NCBI RefSeq assembly: GCF_954871325.1
Contig: NC_088775.1
Span: 58,257,561-58,321,560, forward strand
Direction of reading: 5' to 3'
Origin: Gordionus sp. m RMFG-2023
Taxonomy: Eukaryota; Nematomorpha; Gordioida; Chordodea; Parachordodidae
Length of the DNA: 64,000 bases
A program made the position numbers and the translations under genes. The notes under the pieces were generated by a model. That model was not told the origin of the DNA, searched no databases, and was given only the letters and a program-made list of their open reading frames with translations. Positions 41,401 to 54,290 of the stretch are shown here, one piece after another (position 1 is the first letter of the stretch; each line of letters opens with the position of its first letter).

Positions 41401-41511
41401 TAAATATATTTTTTTGTCGCGAAAACTTTCAGAAGGAAAAGGCTAACATTCTAAACGTAATTTTAAGTATTTTTGTATCATTAAACTCAGAATTAAATTT
41501 CTTATATAAAA

Positions 41512-41642
41512 ATGCTTGGATGTATTATTTTACGCTTCTATTTTTTGTCGCTAAAACATTCAGAAGGAAAAGGCTAACATTTTAAACGTAATTTTAAATA
41601 TTTTTATATCATTAAACTCAGAATTAAATTTCTTATCCAAAA
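41512..41642 (+). repeat. 131-bp short monomer variant
   Basis: This monomer lacks 14 bases between cttct and attttttgtcgct, removing ggtatgataaatat. The same deletion is present in copies starting at 45,106, 47,842, 48,264 and 49,119 and nowhere else that I saw, so a single deletion event has spread within 41-49 kb. The last two are 855 bp apart, matching the local higher-order unit. Confidence 0.9.
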
Positions 41643-42513
41643 ATGCTTGGATGTATTATTTTACGCTTCCGGTATGATAAATATATTTTTTGTCGCGAAA
41701 ACTTTCAGAAGGAAAATGCTTACATTCTAAACGTAATTTTAAATATTTTTATATCATTAAACTCAGAATTAAATTTCTTATATAAAAATGCTGGCAGTAT
41801 TATTTTACGCTTCTGGTATGATAAATATATTTTTTGTCGCTAAAACATTCAGAAGGAAAAGGCTAACATTTTAAACGTAATTTTAAATATTTTTATATAA
41901 TTAAACTCAGAATTAAATTTCTTATCCAAAAATGCTTGGATGTATTATTTTACGCTTCCGGTATTATAAATATATTTTTTGTCGCGAAAACTTTCAGAAG
42001 GAAAAGGCTAACATTCTAAACGTAATTTTAAGTATTTTTATATCATTAAACTCAGAATTAAATTTACTATCCAAATATGCTTAGATGTATAATTTTACGC
42101 TTCCGGTATGATAAATATATTTTTTATCGCGAAAACTTTCAGAAGGAAAAGGCTAACATTCTAAACGTAATTTTAAGTATTTTTATATCATTAAACTCAG
42201 ATTTAAATTTACTATCCAAATATGCTTAGATGTATAATTTTACGCTTCCGGTATGATAAATATATTTTTTATCGCGAAAACATTCAGAAGGAAAAGGCTA
42301 ACAATCTAAACGTAATTTTAAGTATTTTTTTATCATTAAACTCAGATTTAAATTTCCTATCCAAATATGCTTAGATGTATTATTTTACGCTTCCCGATAT
42401 GATAAATATATATTATTGTCGCTAAAATTTTCAGAAGGAAAAGGCTAACATTTTAAACGTAATTTTAAATATTTTTATATCATTAAACTCAGAATTAAAT
42501 TTCATATCCAAAA

Positions 42514-42658
42514 ATGCTTGGATGTATTATTTTACGCTTCCGGTATGATAAATATATTTTTTGTCGCGAAAACTTTCAGAAGGAAAAGGCTAACATTCTA
42601 AACGTAATTTTAAGTATTTTTATATCATTAAACTCAGAATTAAATTTACTATCCAAAT
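42514..42658 (+). repeat. Representative 145-bp monomer
   Basis: This is a full-length copy measured from one atgctt core to the next. By hand count a consensus monomer has about 37 G+C in 145 bases (near 25%). It holds five CpG sites: one in acgctt, one in ccgg, two in the palindrome tcgcga, and one in aacgt. It also holds the 10-bp palindrome aaatatattt and several short A/T tracts. The 145-bp length is not a multiple of three, so reading frames shift from copy to copy. Length variants seen elsewhere are 140 bp (a 5-bp loss either in taacatt/taaacg or in ttttaaatattttta), 144 bp, 146 bp (seven T instead of six before gtcgcg) and 131 bp. Confidence 0.95.
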
Positions 42659-42981
42659 ATGCTTAGATGTATAATTTTACGCTTCCGGTATGATAAATAT
42701 ATTTTTTATCGCGAAAACATTCAGAAGGAAAAGGCTAACAATCTAAACGTAATTTTAAGTATTTTTATATCATTAAACTCAGATTTAAATTTCCTATCCA
42801 AATATGCTTAGATGTATTATTTTACGCTTCCCGATATGATAAATATATTTTATTGTCGCGAAAATTTTCAGAAGGAAAAGGCTAACATTTTAAACGTAAT
42901 TTTAAATATTTTTATATCATTAAACTCAGAATTAAATTTCATATCCAAAAATGCTTGGATGTATTATTTTACGCTTCCGGT

Positions 42982-44775
42982 ATGATAAATATATTTTTTA
43001 TCGCGAAAACATTCAGAAGGAAAAGGCTAACATTTAAACGTAATTTTAAATATTTATATATCATTAAACTCAGAATTAAATTTCCTATCCAAATATGCTT
43101 AGATGTATTATTTTACGCTTCCCGATATGATAAATATATTTTATTGTCGCGAAAATTTTCAGAAGGAAAAGGCTAACATTTAAACGTAATTTTAAATATT
43201 TATATATCATTAAACTCAGATTTAAATTACTATCCAAATATGCTTAGATGTATTATTTTACGCTTGCCGATATGATAAATATATTTTTTGTCGCGAAAAC
43301 ATTCAGAAGGAAAAGGCTAACAATCTAAACGTAATTTTAAGTATTTTTATATCATTAAACTCAGATTTAAATTATTATCCAAATATGCTTAGATGTATTA
43401 TTTTACGCTTGCCGATATGATAAATATATTTTTTGTGGCGAAAACTTTCAGAAGGAAAAGGCTAACATTCTAAACGTAATTTATTTATATATCATTAAAC
43501 TCAGAATTAAATTTACTATCCAAAAATGCTTGGATGTATTATTTTACGCTTCCGGTATAATATATTTTTTGTCGCGAAAACTTTCAGAAGGAAAAGGCTA
43601 ACATTCTAAACGTAATTTTAAGTATTTTTGTATCATTAAACTCAGAATTAAATTTCTTATATAAAAATGCTTGGATGTATTATTTTACGCTTCCGGTATG
43701 ATAAATATATTTTTTTGTCGCGAAAACTTTCAGAAGGAAAAGGCTAACATTCTAAACGTAATTTTAAGTATTTTTGTATCATTAAACTCAGATTTAAATT
43801 TCTTATATAAAAATGCTTGGATGTATTATTTTACGCTTCTGGTATGATAAATATATTTTTTGTCGCGAAAACTTTCAGAAGGAAAAGACTAACAATCTAA
43901 ACGTAATTTTAAGTATTTTTATATCATTAAACTCAGATTTAAATTCCTATCCAAATATGCTTAGATGTATTATTTTACGCTTGCCGATATGATAAATATA
44001 TTTTTTGTCGCGAAAACTTTCAGAAGGAAAAGGCTAACATTCTAAACGTAATTTTAAGTATTTTTATATCATTAAACTCAGAATTAAATTTACTATCCAA
44101 ATATGCTTAGATGTATTATTTTACGCTTCCGGTATGATAAATATATTTTTTATCGCGAAAACATTCAGAAGGAAAAGGCTAACATTTAAACGTAATTTTA
44201 AATATTTATATATCATTAAACTCAGAATTAAATTTCCTATCCAAATATGCTTAGATGTATTATTTTACGCTTCCCGATATGATAAATATATTTTATTGTC
44301 GCGAAAATTTTCAGAAGGAAAAGGCTAACATTTAAACGTAATTTTAAATATTTATATATCATTAAACTCAGATTTAAATTACTATCCAAATATGCTTAGA
44401 TGTATTATTTTACGCTTGCCGATATGATAAATATATTTTTTGTCGCGAAAACATTCAGAAGGAAAAGGCTAACAATCTAAACGTAATTTTAAGTATTTTT
44501 ATATCATTAAACTCAGATTTAAATTATTATCCAAATATGCTTAGATGTATTATTTTACGCTTGCCGATATGATAAATATATTTTTTGTGGCGAAAACTTT
44601 CAGAAGGAAAAGGCTAACATTCTAAACGTAATTTATTTATATATCATTAAACTCAGAATTAAATTTACTATCCAAAAATGCTTGGATGTATTATTTTACG
44701 CTTCCGGTATAATATATTTTTTGTCGCGAAAACTTTCAGAAGGAAAAGGCTAACATTCTAAACGTAATTTTAAGT
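42982..44775 (+). repeat. 1,152-bp (8-mer) higher-order repeat
   Basis: Copy 1 (42,982-44,133) and partial copy 2 (44,134-44,775) share the private tttgtggcgaaa at 43,435 and 44,587 and the short ccggtataatata form at 43,556 and 44,708. A third copy of the same run lies 2,585 bp further on, with gtggcg at 47,172 and ggtataatata near 47,293. Copy 2 ends at a 4-bp deletion, taagtattgtatc near 44,772. Confidence 0.88.
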
Positions 44776-46718
44776 ATTGTATCATTAAACTCAGAATTAA
44801 ATTTCTTATATAAAAATGCTTGGATGTATTATTTTACGCTTCTGGTATGATAAATATATTTTTTGTCGCGAAAACTTTCAGAAGGAAAAGACTAACAATC
44901 TAAACGTAATTTTAAGTATTTTTATATCATTAAACTCAGATTTAAATTTCCTATCCAAATATGCTTAGATGTATTATTTTACGCTTCTGGTATGATAAAT
45001 ATATTTTTTGTCGCGAAAACTTTCAGAAGGAAAAGGCTAACATTCTAAACGTAATTTTAAGTATTTTTGTATCATTATACTCAGAATTAAATTTCTTATA
45101 TAAAAATGCTTGGATGTATTATTTTACGCTTCTATTTTTTGTCGCTAAAACATTCAGAAGGAAAAGGCTAACATTTTAAACGTAATTTTAAATATTTTTA
45201 TATCATTAAACTCAGAATTAAATTTCTTATCCAAAAATGCTTGGATGTATTATTTTACGCTTCCGGTATGATAAATATATTTTTTTGTCGCGAAAACTTT
45301 CAGAAGGAAAAGGCTAACATTCTAAACGTAATTTTAAGTATTTTTGTATCATTAAACTCAGAATTAAATTTCTTATCCAAAAATGCTTGGATGTATTATT
45401 TTACGCTTCTGGTATGATAAATATATTTTTTGTCGCGAAAACTTTCAGAAGGAAAAGGCTAACATTCTAAACGTAATTTTAAGTATTTTTATATCATTAA
45501 ACTCAGAATTAAATTTACTATCCAAATATGCTTAGATGTATTATTTTACGCTTCCGGTATGATAAATATATTTTTTATCGCGAAAACATTCAGAAGGAAA
45601 AGGCTAACATTTAAACGTAATTTTAAATATTTATATATCATTAAACTCAGAATTAAATTTCTTATCCAAAAATGCTTGGATGTATTATTTTACGCTTCCG
45701 GTATGATAAATATATTTTTTTGTCGCGAAAACTTTCAGAAGGAAAAGGCTAACATTCTAAACGTAATTTTAAGTATTTTTGTATCATTAAACTCAGAATT
45801 AAATTTCTTATCCAAAAATGCTTGGATGTATTATTTTACGCTTCCGGTATGATAAATATATTTTTTTGTCGCGAAAACTTTCAGAAGGAAAAGGCTAACA
45901 TTCTAAACGTAATTTTAAGTATTTTTGTATCATTAAACTCAGAATTAAATTTCTTATCCAAAAATGCTTGGATGTATTATTTTACGCATCTGGTATGATA
46001 AATATATTTTTTGTCGCGAAAACTTTCAGAAGGAAAAGGCTAACATTCTAAACGTAATTTTAAGTATTTTTATATCATTAAACTCAGAATTAAATTTACT
46101 ATCCAAATATGCTTAGATGTATTATTTTACGCTTCCGGTATGATAAATATATTTTTTATCGCGAAAACATTCAGAAGGAAAAGGCTAACATTTAAACGTA
46201 ATTTTAAATATTTATATATCATTAAACTCAGAATTAAATTTTTTATCCAAAAATGCTTGGATGTATTATTTTACGCTTCCGGTATGATAAATATATTTTT
46301 TATCGCGAAAACATTCAGAAGGAAAAGGCTAACATTTAAACGTAATTTTAAATATTTTTATATCATTAAACTCAGAATTAAATTTCTTATCCAAAAATGC
46401 TTGGATGTATTATTTTACGCTTCCGGTATGATAAATATATTTTTTTGTCGCGAAAACTTTCAGAAGGAAAAGGCTAACATTCTAAACGTAATTTTAAGTA
46501 TTTTTGTATCATTAAACTCAGAATTAAATTTCTTATCCAAAAATGCTTGGATGTATTATTTTACGCTTCTGGTATGATAAATATATTTTTTGTCGCGAAA
46601 ACTTTCAGAAGGAAAAGGCTAACATTCTAAACGTAATTTTAAGTATTTTTATATCATTAAACTCAGAATTAAATTTACTATCCAAATATGCTTAGATGTA
46701 TTATTTTACGCTTCCGGT
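44776..46718 (+). repeat. Segment with ~580-bp (4-mer) unit
   Basis: The atcgcgaaaacattcag plus acatttaaacg monomer recurs at 45,559, 46,140 and 46,719, 579-581 bp apart. Between these are seven-T type I copies with aagtatttttgtatc. Several 144-bp monomers fall next to each other, so a reading frame stays open for 145 codons from 46,140. This follows from monomer length and does not indicate a gene. Confidence 0.82.
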
Positions 46719-47989
46719 ATGATAAATATATTTTTTATCGCGAAAACATTCAGAAGGAAAAGGCTAACATTTAAACGTAATTTTAAATATTTATATATCA
46801 TTAAACTCAGAATTAAATTTCCTATCCAAATATGCTTAGATGTATTATTTTACGCTTCCCGATATGATAAATATATTTTATTGTCGCGAAAATTTTCAGA
46901 AGGAAAAGGCTAACATTTAAACGTAATTTTAAATATTTATATATCATTAAACTCAGATTTAAATTACTATCCAAATATGCTTAGATGTATTATTTTACGC
47001 TTGCCGATATGATAAATATATTTTTTGTCGCGAAAACATTCAGAAGGAAAAGGCTAACAATCTAAACGTAATTTTAAGTATTTTTATATCATTAAACTCA
47101 GATTTAAATTATTATCCAAATATGCTTAGATGTATTATTTTACGCTTGCCGATATGATAAATATATTTTTTGTGGCGAAAACTTTCAGAAGGAAAAGGCT
47201 AACATTCTAAACGTAATTTATTTATATATCATTAAACTCAGAATTAAATTTACTATCCAAAAATGCTTGGATGTATTATTTTACGCTTCCGGTATAATAT
47301 ATTTTTTGTCGCGAAAACTTTCAGAAGGAAAAGGCTAACATTCTAAACGTAATTTTAAGTATTTTTGTATCATTAAACTCAGAATTAAATTTCTTATATA
47401 AAAATGCTTGGATGTATTATTTTACGCTTCTGGTATGATAAATATATTTTTTGTCGCGAAAACTTTCAGAAGGAAAAGACTAACAATCTAAACGTAATTT
47501 TAAGTATTTTTATATCATTAAACTCAGATTTAAATTTCCTATCCAAATATGCTTAGATGTATTATTTTACGCTTCCCGATATGATAAATATATTTTATTG
47601 TCGCGAAAATTTTCAGAAGGAAAAGGCTAACATTTTAAACGTAATTTTAAATATTTTTATATCATTTAACTCAGAATTAAATTTCATATCCAAAAATGCT
47701 TGGATGTATTATTTTACGCTTCCGGTATGATAAATATATTTTTTTGTCGCGAAAACTTTCAGAAGGAAAAGGCTAACATTCTAAACGTAATTTTAAGTAT
47801 TTTTGTATCATTAAACTCAGAATTAAATTTCTTATATAAAAATGCTTGGATGTATTATTTTACGCTTCTATTTTTTGTCGCTAAAACATTCAGAAGGAAA
47901 AGGCTAACATTTTAAACGTAATTTTAAATATTTTTATATCATTAAACTCAGAATTAAATTTCTTATCCAAAAATGCTTGGATGTATTAT
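46719..47989 (+). repeat. Third copy of the 8-mer block and link to 41 kb
   Basis: The first part repeats 44,134-44,775 at offset 2,585. The second part, from about 47,400 to 47,950, repeats 41,070-41,620 at offset 6,330, including atcatttaactcag, a seven-T copy and the 131-bp deleted monomer. The segment is a junction between two older higher-order blocks. Confidence 0.83.
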
Positions 47990-49462
47990 TTTACGCTTCC
48001 GGTATGATAAATATATTTTTTTGTCGCGAAAACTTTCAGAAGGAAAAGGCTAACATTCTAAACGTAATTTTAAGTATTTTTGTATCATTAAACTCAGAAT
48101 TAAATTTCTTATCCAAAAATGCTTGGATGTATTATTTTACGCTTCTGGTATGATAAATATATTTTTTGTCGCGAAAACTTTCAGAAGGAAAAGGCTAACA
48201 TTCTAAACGTAATTTTAAGTATTTTTGTATCATTAAACTCAGAATTAAATTTCTTATATAAAAATGCTTGGATGTATTATTTTACGCTTCTATTTTTTGT
48301 CGCTAAAACATTCAGAAGGAAAAGGCTAACATTTTAAACGTAATTTTAAATATTTTTATATCATTAAACTCAGAATTAAATTTCTTATCCAAAAATGCTT
48401 GGATGTATTATTTTACGCTTCCGATATGATAAATATATTTTTTGTCGCGAAAACTTTCAGAAGGAAAAGGCTAACATTCTAAACGTAATTTTAAGTATTT
48501 TTATATCATTAAACTCAGAATTAAATTTACTATCCAAATTTCTTAGATGTATTATTTTACGCTTCCGGTATGATAAATATATTTTTTATCGCGAAAATAT
48601 TCAGAAGGAAAAGGCTAACATTCTAAACGTAATTTTAAGTATTTTTATATCATTAAACTCAGAATTAAATTTACTATCCAAATTTCTTAGATGTATTATT
48701 TTACGCTTCCGGTATGATAAATATATTTTTTATCGCGAAAATATTCAGAAGGAAAAGGCTAACATTTTAAACGTAATTTTAAATATTTTTATATCATTAA
48801 ACTCAGAATTAAATTTCTTATCCAAAAATGCTTGGATGTATTATTTTACGCTTCCGGTATGATAAATATATTTTTTTGTCGCGAAAACTTTCAGAAGGAA
48901 AAGGCTAACATTCTAAACGTAATTTTAAGTATTTTTGTATCATTAAACTCAGAATTAAATTTCTTATCCAAAAATGCTTGGATGTATTATTTTACGCTTC
49001 TGGTATGATAAATATATTTTTTGTCGCGAAAACTTTCAGAAGGAAAAGGCTAACATTCTAAACGTAATTTTAAGTATTTTTGTATCATTAAACTCAGAAT
49101 TAAATTTCTTATATAAAAATGCTTGGATGTATTATTTTACGCTTCTATTTTTTGTCGCTAAAACATTCAGAAGGAAAAGGCTAACATTTTAAACGTAATT
49201 TTAAATATTTTTATATCATTAAACTCAGAATTAAATTTCTTATCCAAAAATGCTTGGATGTATTATTTTACGCTTCCGGTATGATAAATATATTTTTTGT
49301 CGCGAAAACTTTCAGAAGGAAAAGGCTAACATTCTAAACGTAATTTTAAGTATTTTTATATCATTAAACTCAGAATTAAATTTACTATCCAAATTTCTTA
49401 GATGTATTATTTTACGCTTCCGGTATGATAAATATATTTTTTATCGCGAAAATATTCAGAAG
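47990..49462 (+). repeat. 855-bp (6-mer) higher-order repeat
   Basis: The block from about 47,990 recurs at about 48,845, with the 131-bp monomers at 48,264 and 49,119 as an exact register marker. Copy 1 has ttccgatatg at 48,420 where copy 2 has ttccggtatg. Within copy 1 the tccaaatttcttagatg plus gaaaatattcag monomer is itself doubled (near 48,535 and 48,680). In one frame 48,395-48,862 stays open for 155 codons; this is the longest open stretch in the window and is satellite. Confidence 0.87.
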
Positions 49463-49949
49463 GAAAAGGCTAACATTTAAACATAATTTTAAATATTTAT
49501 ATATCATTAAACTCAGAATTAAATTTCCTATCCAAATATGCTTAGATGTATTATTTTACGCTTCCCGATATGATAAATATATTTTTTATCGCGAAAACAT
49601 TCAGAAGGAAAAGGCTAACAATCTAAACGTAATTTTAAGTATTTTTATATCATTAAACTCAGATTTAAATTTCCTATCCAAATATGCTTAGATGTATTAT
49701 TTTACGCTTCCCGATATGATAAATATATTTTATTGTCGCGAAAATTTTCAGAAGGAAAAGGCTAACATTTTAAACGTAATTTTAAATATTTTTATATCAT
49801 TAAACTCAGAATTAAATTTCATATCCAAAAATGCTTGGATGTATTATTTTACGCTTCCGGTATGATAAATATATTTTTTTGTCGCGAAAACTTTCAGAAG
49901 GAAAAGGCTAACATTCTAAACGTAATTTTAAGTATTTTTGTATCATTAA
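49463..49949 (+). repeat. Linker monomers before the 1,443-bp array
   Basis: These are three to four type I and II monomers joining the 855-bp unit to the 1,443-bp unit. They include aaacataattt (near 49,480), a variant that then appears once in each 1,443-bp copy. No other sequence is present. Confidence 0.75.
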
Positions 49950-52900
49950 ACTCAGAATTAAATTTCTTATATAAAAATGCTTGGATGTATTATTTTACGC
50001 TTCTGGTATGATAAATATATTTTTTGTCGCGAAAACTTTCAGAAGGAAAAGACTAACAATCTAAACGTAATTTTAAGTATTTTTATATCATTAAACTCAG
50101 ATTTAAATTCCTATCCAAATATGCTTAGATGTATTATTTTACGCTTGCCGATATGATAAATATATTTTTTGTCGCGAAAACTTTCAGAAGGAAAAGGCTA
50201 ACATTCTAAACGTAATTTTAAGTATTTTTATATCATTAAACTCAGAATTAAATTTACTATCCAAATTTCTTAGATGTATTATTTTACGCTTCCGGTATGA
50301 TAAATATATTTTTTATCGCGAAAATATTCAGAAGGAAAAGGCTAACATTTAAACATAATTTTAAATATTTATATATCATTAAACTCAGAATTAAATTTCC
50401 TATCCAAATATGCTTAGATGTATTATTTTACGCTTCCCGATATGATAAATATATTTTATTGTCGCGAAAATTTTCAGAAGGAAAAGGCTAACATTTAAAC
50501 GTAATTTTAAATATTTATATATCATTAAACTCAGATTTAAATTCCTATCCAAATATGCTTAGATGTATTATTTTACGCTTGCCGATATGATAAATATATT
50601 TTTTGTCGCGAAAACATTCAGAAGGAAAAGGCTAACAATCTAAACGTAATTTTAAGTATTTTTATATCATTAAACTCAGATTTAAATTCCTATCCAAATA
50701 TGCTTAGATGTATTATTTTACGCTTGCCGATATGATAAATATATTTTTTGTCGCGAAAACTTTCAGAAGGAAAAGGCTAACATTCTAAACGTAATTTATT
50801 TATATATCATTAAACTCAGAATTAAATTTACTATCCAAAAATGCTTGGATGTATTATTTTACGCTTCCGGTATAATATATTTTTTGTCGCGAAAACTTTC
50901 AGAAGAAAAAGGCTAACATTCTAAACGTAATTTTAAGTATTTTTGTATCATTAAACTCAGAATTAAATTTCTTATATAAAAATGCTTGGATGTATTATTT
51001 TACGCTTCTGGTATGATAAATATATTTTTTGTCGCGAAAACTTTCAGAAGGAAAAGACTAACATTTTAAACGTAATTTTAAATATTTTTATATCATTAAA
51101 CTCAGAATTAAATTTCTTATCCAAAAATGCTTGGATGCATTATTTTACGCTTCCGGTATGATAAATATATTTTTTTGTCGCGAAAACTTTCAGAAGGAAA
51201 AGGCTAACATTCTAAACGTAATTTTAAGTATTTTTGTATCATTAAACTCAGAATTAAATTTCTTATATAAAAATGCTTGGGTGTATTATTTTACGCTTCC
51301 CGATATGATAAATATATTTTATTGTCGCGAAAATTTTCAGAAGGAAAAGGCTAACATTTTAAACGTAATTTTAAATATTTTTATATCATTTAACTCAGAA
51401 TTAAATTTCTTATATAAAAATGCTTGGATGTATTATTTTACGCTTCTGGTATGATAAATATATTTTTTGTCGCGAAAACTTTCAGAAGGAAAAGACTAAC
51501 AATCTAAACGTAATTTTAAGTATTTTTATATCATTAAACTCAGATTTAAATTCCTATCCAAATATGCTTAGATGTATTATTTTACGCTTGCCGATATGAT
51601 AAATATATTTTTTGTCGCGAAAACTTTCAGAAGGAAAAGGCTAACATTCTAAACGTAATTTTAAGTATTTTTATATCATTAAACTCAGAATTAAATTTAC
51701 TATCCAAATTTCTTAGATGTATTATTTTACGCTTCCGGTATGATAAATATATTTTTTATCGCGAAAATATTCAGAAGGAAAAGGCTAACATTTAAACATA
51801 ATTTTAAATATTTATATATCATTAAACTCAGAATTAAATTTCCTATCCAAATATGCTTAGATGTATTATTTTACGCTTCCCGATATGATAAATATATTTT
51901 ATTGTCGCGAAAATTTTCAGAAGGAAAAGGCTAACATTTAAACGTAATTTTAAATATTTATATATCATTAAACTCAGATTTAAATTCCTATCCAAATATG
52001 CTTAGATGTATTATTTTACGCTTGCCGATATGATAAATATATTTTTTGTCGCGAAAACATTCAGAAGGAAAAGGCTAACAATCTAAACGTAATTTTAAGT
52101 ATTTTTATATCATTAAACTCAGATTTAAATTCCTATCCAAATATGCTTAGATGTATTATTTTACGCTTGCCGATATGATAAATATATTTTTTGTCGCGAA
52201 AACTTTCAGAAGGAAAAGGCTAACATTCTAAACGTAATTTATTTATATATCATTAAACTCAGAATTAAATTTACTATCCAAAAATGCTTGGATGTATTAT
52301 TTTACGCTTCCGGTATAATATATTTTTTGTCGCGAAAACTTTCAGAAGAAAAAGGCTAACATTCTAAACGTAATTTTAAGTATTTTTGTATCATTAAACT
52401 CAGAATTAAATTTCTTATATAAAAATGCTTGGATGTATTATTTTACGCTTCTGGTATGATAAATATATTTTTTGTCGCGAAAACTTTCAGAAGGAAAAGA
52501 CTAACATTTTAAACGTAATTTTAAATATTTTTATATCATTAAACTCAGAATTAAATTTCTTATCCAAAAATGCTTGGATGCATTATTTTACGCTTCCGGT
52601 ATGATAAATATATTTTTTTGTCGCGAAAACTTTCAGAAGGAAAAGGCTAACATTCTAAACGTAATTTTAAGTATTTTTGTATCATTAAACTCAGAATTAA
52701 ATTTCTTATATAAAAATGCTTGGGTGTATTATTTTACGCTTCCCGATATGATAAATATATTTTATTGTCGCGAAAATTTTCAGAAGGAAAAGGCTAACAT
52801 TTTAAACGTAATTTTAAATATTTTTATATCATTTAACTCAGAATTAAATTTCTTATATAAAAATGCTTGGATGTATTATTTTACGCTTCTGGTATGATAA

Positions 52901-54290
52901 ATATATTTTTTGTCGCGAAAACTTTCAGAAGGAAAAGACTAACAATCTAAACGTAATTTTAAGTATTTTTATATCATTAAACTCAGATTTAAATTCCTAT
53001 CCAAATATGCTTAGATGTATTATTTTACGCTTGCCGATATGATAAATATATTTTTTGTCGCGAAAACTTTCAGAAGGAAAAGGCTAACATTCTAAACGTA
53101 ATTTTAAGTATTTTTATATCATTAAACTCAGAATTAAATTTACTATCCAAATTTCTTAGATGTATTATTTTACGCTTCCGGTATGATAAATATATTTTTT
53201 ATCGCGAAAATATTCAGAAGGAAAAGGCTAACATTTAAACATAATTTTAAATATTTATATATCATTAAACTCAGAATTAAATTTCCTATCCAAATATGCT
53301 TAGATGTATTATTTTACGCTTCCCGATATGATAAATATATTTTATTGTCGCGAAAATTTTCAGAAGGAAAAGGCTAACATTTAAACGTAATTTTAAATAT
53401 TTATATATCATTAAACTCAGATTTAAATTCCTATCCAAATATGCTTAGATGTATTATTTTACGCTTGCCGATATGATAAATATATTTTTTGTCGCGAAAA
53501 CATTCAGAAGGAAAAGGCTAACAATCTAAACGTAATTTTAAGTATTTTTATATCATTAAACTCAGATTTAAATTCCTATCCAAATATGCTTAGATGTATT
53601 ATTTTACGCTTGCCGATATGATAAATATATTTTTTGTCGCGAAAACTTTCAGAAGGAAAAGGCTAACATTCTAAACGTAATTTATTTATATATCATTAAA
53701 CTCAGAATTAAATTTACTATCCAAAAATGCTTGGATGTATTATTTTACGCTTCCGGTATAATATATTTTTTGTCGCGAAAACTTTCAGAAGGAAAAGGCT
53801 AACATTCTAAACGTAATTTTAAGTATTTTTGTATCATTAAACTCAGAATTAAATTTCTTATATAAAAATGCTTGGATGTATTATTTTACGCTTCTGGTAT
53901 GATAAATATATTTTTTGTCGCGAAAACTTTCAGAAGGAAAAGACTAACATTTTAAACGTAATTTTAAATATTTTTATATCATTAAACTCAGAATTAAATT
54001 TCTTATCCAAAAATGCTTGGATGCATTATTTTACGCTTCCGGTATGATAAATATATTTTTTTGTCGCGAAAACTTTCAGAAGGAAAAGGCTAACATTCTA
54101 AACGTAATTTTAAGTATTTTTGTATCATTAAACTCAGAATTAAATTTCTTATATAAAAATGCTTGGGTGTATTATTTTACGCTTCCCGATATGATAAATA
54201 TATTTTATTGTCGCGAAAATTTTCAGAAGGAAAAGGCTAACATTTTAAACGTAATTTTAAATATTTTTATATCATTTAACTCAGAATTAA
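49950..54290 (+). repeat. 1,443-bp (10-mer) higher-order repeat, three tandem copies
   Basis: Copies lie at about 49,950-51,392, 51,393-52,835 and 52,836-54,290. Register markers are the tccaaatttcttagatg/gaaaatattcag monomer (its gatAAATATAT start is at 50,297, 51,740 and 53,183) and the aaatgcttggatgcatt monomer (51,131, 52,574 and 54,017). The variant cagaagaaaaagg is in copies 1 and 2 (50,902 and 52,345) but not copy 3 (53,789 region). Copies 1 and 2 are therefore the more recent pair, or copy 3 was corrected. This is the only unit in three complete tandem copies. Confidence 0.92.

Larger units (their letters stand above)
38485..42981 (+). repeat. Mixed type II-rich segment with ~715-bp unit
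   Basis: A five-monomer run with gaaaattttcag, agatttaaattacta, agatttaaattatta, agatatatt and ccggtataatata is present near 39,810-40,520. It recurs about 715 bp later; the agatatatt markers are at 40,085 and 40,799. The second copy has lost three bases in ttgccgata (ttgatatg at 40,676). Downstream, 41,643-42,300 resembles the opening of the window, including atgctggcagt, and type II gtataatttt copies. Confidence 0.8.

Noticed and set aside
42514-42658. CENP-B box
   Set aside because: The nearest match, on the minus strand at ttcgcgacaaaaaat, has TTCG and the following A at the right spacing but lacks the CGGG half. Only about five of the nine essential positions fit.
42514-42658. Promoter or terminator elements (TATA-like tataaatata, T-tracts)
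   Set aside because: These motifs are expected by chance in 75% AT sequence and occur in every monomer with no associated gene.
46140-46577. 145-codon open reading frame resembling a repeat protein
   Set aside because: It is three to four satellite monomers in phase because of the 144-bp variant. The repeated peptide is translated satellite with no conserved frame elsewhere.
48395-48862. 155-codon open reading frame, the longest in the window
   Set aside because: It is built from monomers whose lengths happen to keep the frame open. The same monomer is read in other frames in neighbouring open stretches (for example one frame gives MLGCIILRF and another MDVLFYASG), so no frame is conserved. 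There is no recognisable domain, and the monomer's usual 145-bp length shifts frame at every copy.
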